Source: Alentia gelatinosa
Lineage: Eukaryota; Annelida; Polychaeta; Phyllodocida; Polynoidae
Assembly: GCA_950022655.1 (NCBI GenBank)
Contig: OX465587.1
Coordinates: 24,989,716 to 25,053,715 of the forward strand
Length of the DNA: 64,000 nucleotides
Direction: 5' to 3'
Shown here: piece after piece, positions 58,972-64,000 of the stretch
Numbering within the stretch: the stretch's first letter is position 1
How the letters are laid out: each line of letters starts with the position of its first letter
Notes under the pieces: generated by a model
The model's input: only the letters and a program-made list of their open reading frames with translations
What the model was told of the DNA's origin: nothing
Database searches by the model: none
Translations under genes and position numbers: made by a program

Positions 58972-60454
58972 CCCTAAAGCAACGAAGCCAATGAGGTAGT
59001 AATCTCAAAATGCTTCAAAACAAGGGTTACATGACTTTATAGATGAAAAAGATGTGAAATATGGGTCATTTTTTTCAGATAACAGGGATAAAATTCAGGA
59101 CTGGGGAAATTCGGAAATCCAAAACCTTAAAAACAAAAGACCCAGAAAAGGATGGAAGCAATTGGCAGCTACCAACCCCAAGTTGCTGGGGGTTCCAGCA
59201 AAGCGGCCGCCCCAAAAAAGGCCAACAACAGACTTGGTTCGACAAAGGTTCAACAGTTTGCCACTGAGTAAATATCAATACTTTTAGTAACCTTTTATTA
59301 AAATACCGAAAAGATTTCTGTCAATCGTCAGACTTGCATCCCTAGTGAGTTGTTCAGGCAAGTCTTGGGTCCATAGATCCACAGAAAACCCTTATATTGT
59401 AACTAGTTCAAGGTAGGGGTCTAAATTTACCTAGATTTCCTCCACTAAAAAGAAAATCAGGAATTTTATTTAAGCTGATCGAAAAGAAGAATCTCATGTT
59501 CGGAACCAACTATTTCGCTTAGTTTCAATAGAGGGTCAATATCACTGAAAAATTACATCGACAACTTGAATCGGGAGGTGGAAAGGAAGTCGACCTTCAG
59601 AAAATATAAAATAAAAAGTTGCAGAAGGCGGGGGAAGAACATGGAAAATGCAACTATGTGCTAGTTTGACAGTCAACAAGAAATACTAGGGCTTTTTCCA
59701 TCAAGAAAGTCGTATGGTTTTATATACAACATAACAAAAGGTTTTTTCATCCGAATACTTTTATTAACCATTTCAACGAACAGTTATTCACAACTAATCA
59801 TCTGAGCAATAGAAAGTAATGTCTGTTACTTTTAAACTTGTCAGGTCGCAGTAACTAGATGTTCAGATAACGTTGACTCGTCCTTCTGTCGTCCTAGGCG
59901 GTTTATTCCAATAACATCCTTTCCCTTTTTCAGCACTGTTTTTAAACAATATAATTACTACTCTGTCGTACACAAGCATTTACAATGTGCATGTACCATA
60001 TAGTAATGTTAGGAGTTTTCATTTTCAAACCCATTATACTCTTTGATTTTGACGAGAGCTGAATACTTCTTTAGGTTTGTGTACTACACCATAAAAATAT
60101 TTCAGTTCTTTAACTTTACATATTGAATAACTATCAAATCAGCATGCTGTTGAGGCAACATATAAGCCTTTACACCTTTACGTGACGTTTCCTCGAAATC
60201 GGCATATATAAACACTATCACATACAGGGGAAAATATAACCAGTTTAACAGATTGGACCCTATGCATACACTGGTGATTATGGACAATTTATCCAAATAA
60301 AGCATATCCTTGATACTTCTGTATCTGACACTTTTAAAGTAATGAGAATAGATGGGAGTCTGATTTATTTCAAATGCGTGACTTTGCAAAAAGAAAAAAA
60401 ACTAATGAGAAGAAAAATAGAAATGAATATTTTGTATACGTTGCTTGTGTGTGT
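58972..60454. other. No gene recognised; likely includes SSRP1 3' UTR
   Basis: 59,341-59,460 repeats the 39,063-39,150 stretch (TTGTTCAGGCAAG...GATTTCCTCCACTAA). The bases left of 60455 should be SSRP1 3' UTR; GAAATAAATC on the minus strand near 60,365 is a possible polyadenylation signal. Confidence 0.45.
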
Positions 60455-63400
60455 CTAGTCATCCTCTGCACTACCCGACGCCGAGCCACTTTCGGACTCA
60501 GTTGGCGGCCCTTCGTCCGATCCCGATCCCGAACCTAGAATTTCCTCGTCAGAGGGCAACTAAACGGAAGCAAACACAGGCAAATTAATAACAAACTTCA
60601 ACAGCAGCCAGATTAGAACACACAGCGCCCACTCGAGCTGCATTCACACTAATCTACGGCTGTAAAGTGTCAAGGTATGGCGGGGAAGACAACAAGTGCA
60701 TTAGGCAAAGGAGCGCACAATACGAGGAAAACTGGGATCTAGGATAACGTTAGTTTTAAATAAATCAAACTTGTAGTGTAAATCATGTGTGGGAACTTTT
60801 CTGGCGTAAATCGGTACCCCGATTTGTGTTAATCGGTCCCCGATTTCATCCAAAATAAAATTTCGGAAATCCCAAAAAAATTTGTAGTGTAAATCATCCT
60901 AAAAACGAAACGTACTTTTTCAAGTGTGATTTTGCTATCAAAACGAGAGGGAATCAGAAAAGTAACTGATGCTAAACTGACGGTCTGCATGTATGTAAAT
61001 TGATCATGCATGAAGATAGAAGACAGGGGATAAAACGTTTAAAATGGAAGCAATGATAACAGGGATGCATGACGGAGACAAAGAATTGTGGGGGTAAAAT
61101 GGGGAGTTTATCAAAGGGATATTAAAATGAATATTCATAATACTATGAACTACATAGCGAATATACTCAGGTAGCAGTTAATAGTCAAAATACAAGCGCG
61201 CCCTCACAACAATGTGTACTACAGGCCAGAAGGGGTCTGAACGATAGGCTGTTGCAATTGGATCGCGGCTAAAGAACTTTCATAAGTTTCAAAATCGAAG
61301 CGGAGGACAAATTCTAAAATATCTGGATAGTAATTCCAGATAAGCGAAGATCTACTCTTAAAAAGTGTGCAAATCATCCAAGATTGGAATTCGGAAGGAG
61401 TGAACCGGGTAGTAGTAGTACGAGGTTCACTCAAACAACAGAGGATATAATAAATACTAATTAAAACACACTTCTAACAAAGCCAGCATATCCTACTGGA
61501 TAGGGTCTATATTTACCGTTCACACAGTCAATGAGAGACCGCCGCCTGAGACACACACACAGATACCTCTAGAGAATCCTCCAGTGTCTACATGATCAAA
61601 TTTGTGAACACCGATCACCCCTAGTCCACCAATGACCGACGAGTCAAACGCGAACTCACCCCTGCGAATTCCGTTTTGGGTTCCTCGATCTCGCCGCCCG
61701 GCTTGCCCCGCTTTGAGGCGCGCCGTGCCTTGGGCTTCTTCTCCTTCTCCTCCTCGTCCGACTCGTCGGCGTCGTCCCCCTCGTACTCCTCGTCCTCAGA
61801 CTCGTCCGACTCCTCCTTCCTGCTCTCCTCCTTCTTGGACTTCTTCTTCCTGGGCTTTCCGCTGCCCTCCCCGCCCGAGCTGTCCGAGCTGGAGATGAAC
61901 TCTTTGCTCTTGAAGGCGCCGCCCGACCCGGCCTTGGTGTCGGTCACGGGCTTCCGCGGGCTTCCCGACGTCGTCTTCTTCTTCTTAGCTTTCGGACTGT
62001 TCACAGAAAGAATTTACAACATTGAAAGATATTTTTACTTGCCATATTTAAACAGGGATGTCAGTTGGACTCATGGGGAAAAAAAAGGATACATTTTTCA
62101 TGTGGAATTTACTGCCTCAAGAGTGACTGAGAAAACATGAAAACACATCGTTATTTGCCATGGAATGGGGCTGGGTTGTGTGGGGAGGCTAAAACCACTG
62201 TTTCATTGGAATAAATGAGGCCAAATCAATATTACCTTTGTTTGACACAAGAAAAATTAATTAAATGTACTGAATATGATCAAGTGGATTTCCATGGAAA
62301 GATGGAAAACTGCCATCTCTGATTCTTTCTTTCACAAAAAACAATTTTTTTTAATAAAAGGTAATTATAGTCCCGGTTGCACTAGGGCTACGAAGAAAGT
62401 AGTCCCTAGCGCGAGTAAGAAAAGTTTTCCTTGGAAAAGAGGAAAACTGCCATCTCTGCTCTATAGGTTTAGTGTGAAGACTCCGTATTAGGTGGGTAAT
62501 AATAAGGTGAAGGTGAAGGTCACCTGGACACGCCGCCCTCGTCGTCGTCTTCGTCGTCCCGGGGCCGCGCGTTGTACTCCGCCATCGCCTCCTTGTAGCG
62601 CTCCTTCGCCTCGTTCGCCAGACCTTCCCATCTCTGTTGGCAAATTCAAACACTCTTTGTTCACCAAACCAGATATCACCTTATTCACTTTTCCTACTTA
62701 TTCAATTTTCTTAGTTCACTCGATTTGTGTACTCTACATGAAATAATTGTTTCATTAGAATTATTTAAATACATTCAATTCATTTTTAAAACATATTAAA
62801 TACATGAATAACGCAAAATACACTGAAAAAAGATTGTGTATATGTGTACATTATATAAAACATCTATATCATGAGGTGTTAGTTCTTCTATCAAATTGGT
62901 ATTAACTTTTGGATATATCCATGGTTCATATGTAAAGGCAACAACTTGTAACCAAAGGTATATAAAAAGGGCAAGATTGTAGAGAACCATGTATATAATA
63001 GGCAAATCATTTCCCAATAGAAAAAATATATATTAAAAAAATTGACTATAGGCAGGTACATTCAAATATCACTACTGCATTTTACAGTCACAAAACACCC
63101 GAGTAGGTAGTACAGAAATCATCAATACTACCTACTCGACATTTTTGATGGTCCGGTGTTTTGTAACTATGTAATGCTACAACCAGCTAGCAGAATATAT
63201 TTATACTTTCTCTGGCACCATGGACTTATACAAGTACATCCTGATAGGAATAAACAACAACTAAAAGACAGCAGGCTGTACATTTCTAACACTCACCGTC
63301 TTGTCTTTAAGTTCCCGCCACATCTCGCCGCCCTTCTTGGCGATCTCCGTCACGCTAATGCCCGGATGTGCGTCCTTGATCGTCTGCCGCGTCTCGTTCA

Positions 63401-63488
63401 GCCACAACATGTAGGCCGTCGTAGGCCGCGTAGGCCGGTCTGGATCCTTCTCTTTCTTGTTCTTCTTTTTCCGCGGTTTTCTTTCATG
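60455..63488 (-). CDS. SSRP1: SSRP1, FACT complex HMG subunit, C-terminal four coding exons (partial gene)
   Basis: SSRP1 with SPT16 forms FACT, which moves nucleosomes aside for transcription and replication. Minus-strand exons: 63488-63297, 62633-62524, 61996-61660, 60559-60455. Junctions are GT-AG with consistent phase, giving 247 residues to a TAG. The first exon starts in a basic linker (PRKKKNKKEKD) and holds most of the HMG box: RPTTAYMLWLNETRQTIKD, HPGISVTEIAKKGGEMWREL. Exon 2 completes it (RWEGLANEAKERYKEAMAEY). Exon 3 gives FKSKEFISSSDSSGGEGSG, the family's C-terminal signature, but then a long acidic/basic block (DESEDEEYEGDDADESDEEE) beyond what I remember in human SSRP1. The last exon is Ser/Gly/Asp-rich. 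Intron 3 has a CAGGGATG element. The N-terminal PH domains lie right of the window. Confidence 0.92.
62053..62321. mobile_element. TIR element, CAGGGATGTCAGTT family, in SSRP1 intron
   Basis: CAGGGATGTCAGTTGGACTC at the left and AAAACTGCCATCTCTG at the right. It lies between coding exons 61660-61996 and 62524-62633. A second AAAACTGCCATCTCTG at 62444-62459 suggests a nested or partly duplicated copy. Confidence 0.72.
63090..63164. repeat. Short hairpin in SSRP1 intron
   Basis: CGAGTAGGTAGTA (63100-63112) pairs perfectly with TACTACCTACTCG (63126-63138) around a 13-base loop. Outside it ACAAAACACC (63090) pairs with GGTGTTTTGT (63155-63164), with an unpaired bulge on the right side. It may be a foldback remnant. 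Confidence 0.75.
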
Positions 63489-64000
63489 CTATGATATCAA
63501 GTTCAAAATCAAATTAGATTCTGTATCAAGCTATCCGGTTTCAGCTTAACAAATAAAACTGAGGAAGTTCACTACATGTGGAATTAAGGGCCTCTGAGGG
63601 TTAAATATGTCCAGGGCGATATATGATATGACATAGCAAACCAAAATGACATATTTTCAGCAGCTACGGATCGGGTGCGGTTAAGATTCTAACTCACTAC
63701 CACGGACTGATCGGCTCGTGTTTCAAACGTCCTCTCCCATTGAGTATCCTTTTTCACAATACTCTATTGGTATTGGATATGAGTTCCCAATCTTAAGTCT
63801 ATGAGAAAAAATTTGAAATAAACAAGATATTCCCTCAAAACTGAACTAGAATAGTCTTCTTGGATGGAATTACAGGAAGCATCAAAGTTTGGTGTGTATT
63901 CTATGAGAGAAAAAAAACCAGAGGTGAGATAAATCCTACATTTCTATTCTGCTTCTCTTCTTTTTCGCCTCGTTTTATAATTTTTTATTTTTTTTATACA
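63489..64000. other. SSRP1: SSRP1 intron, no further exon seen
   Basis: Intronic sequence on the minus strand upstream of the HMG exon. TTGGATATGAGTTCCCAATC and CTTAAGTCTATGAG near 63,773-63,803 belong to the dispersed 54,341 family. No upstream SSRP1 exon was found before the window ends. Confidence 0.5.

Noticed and set aside
59054..59287. 77-aa Lys/Arg-rich frame
   Set aside because: Lies in repeat-like sequence; no homology recognised and no supporting splice sites examined that fit.
61632..62140. Plus-strand Ser/Pro/Arg-rich frames over SSRP1
   Set aside because: They are antisense to the acidic-basic SSRP1 exon, whose GAG/GAC/TCC codons create long Ser-rich shadow frames.

Overview
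This is animal nuclear DNA. Genes are split into short exons with GT-AG introns, coding exons are GC-rich inside AT-rich flanks, and intergenic space is full of small transposon remnants. The conserved proteins (MIS18, MTRES1, MED21, a core-2 GlcNAc-transferase, SSRP1, RPLP2) are clearly metazoan. A marine invertebrate fits, and amphioxus (Branchiostoma) is my first guess, but this rests on general impression and was not tested against any database.

Layout, left to right. 1-3.1 kb: the main coding exon of ribosomal protein P2 on the minus strand, with a probable 5' UTR exon about 1.7 kb upstream; its last exon lies beyond the left edge. 4.8-9.8 kb: a complete, apparently young LTR retrotransposon with identical 124-bp LTRs, a 5-bp target duplication and one open Gag-Pol frame. 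10.3-11.0 kb: tRNA-Asp(GTC) on plus and initiator tRNA-Met(CAT) on minus. 11.4-14.0 kb: four small non-autonomous transposons. 14.5-18.0 kb: a five-exon Mis18-family centromere gene on minus. 18.25-20.2 kb: a four-exon MTRES1 (mitochondrial transcription rescue factor) gene on plus, head to head with Mis18 across 290 bp. 23.4-27.7 kb: five-exon MED21 on plus, with a MITE in intron 1 and another just before exon 2. 34.0-41.4 kb: a two-exon GT14 core-2/I-branching N-acetylglucosaminyltransferase on minus, split by a 5.9-kb intron full of repeats. 42.4-45.2 kb: a local tandem duplication and a broken DIRS-like (tyrosine-recombinase type) retroelement whose Gag-like and RT frames are one frame interrupted by a single TGA. 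45.3-60 kb: no gene recognised; foldback elements, TIR elements and a near-perfect 0.7-kb palindrome. 60.4-63.5 kb: the last four coding exons of SSRP1 (FACT complex), minus strand, continuing past the right edge.

The host genes are housekeeping genes (translation, centromere licensing, mitochondrial RNA, Mediator, chromatin, glycosylation) and do not form a pathway; the only regulatory coupling the sequence suggests is the shared Mis18/MTRES1 promoter. I found no convincing new biological system. The best leads are the TGA-interrupted DIRS frame, the long palindrome, several TIR families with readable target duplications, and a partial hammerhead-like core in MED21 intron 3.
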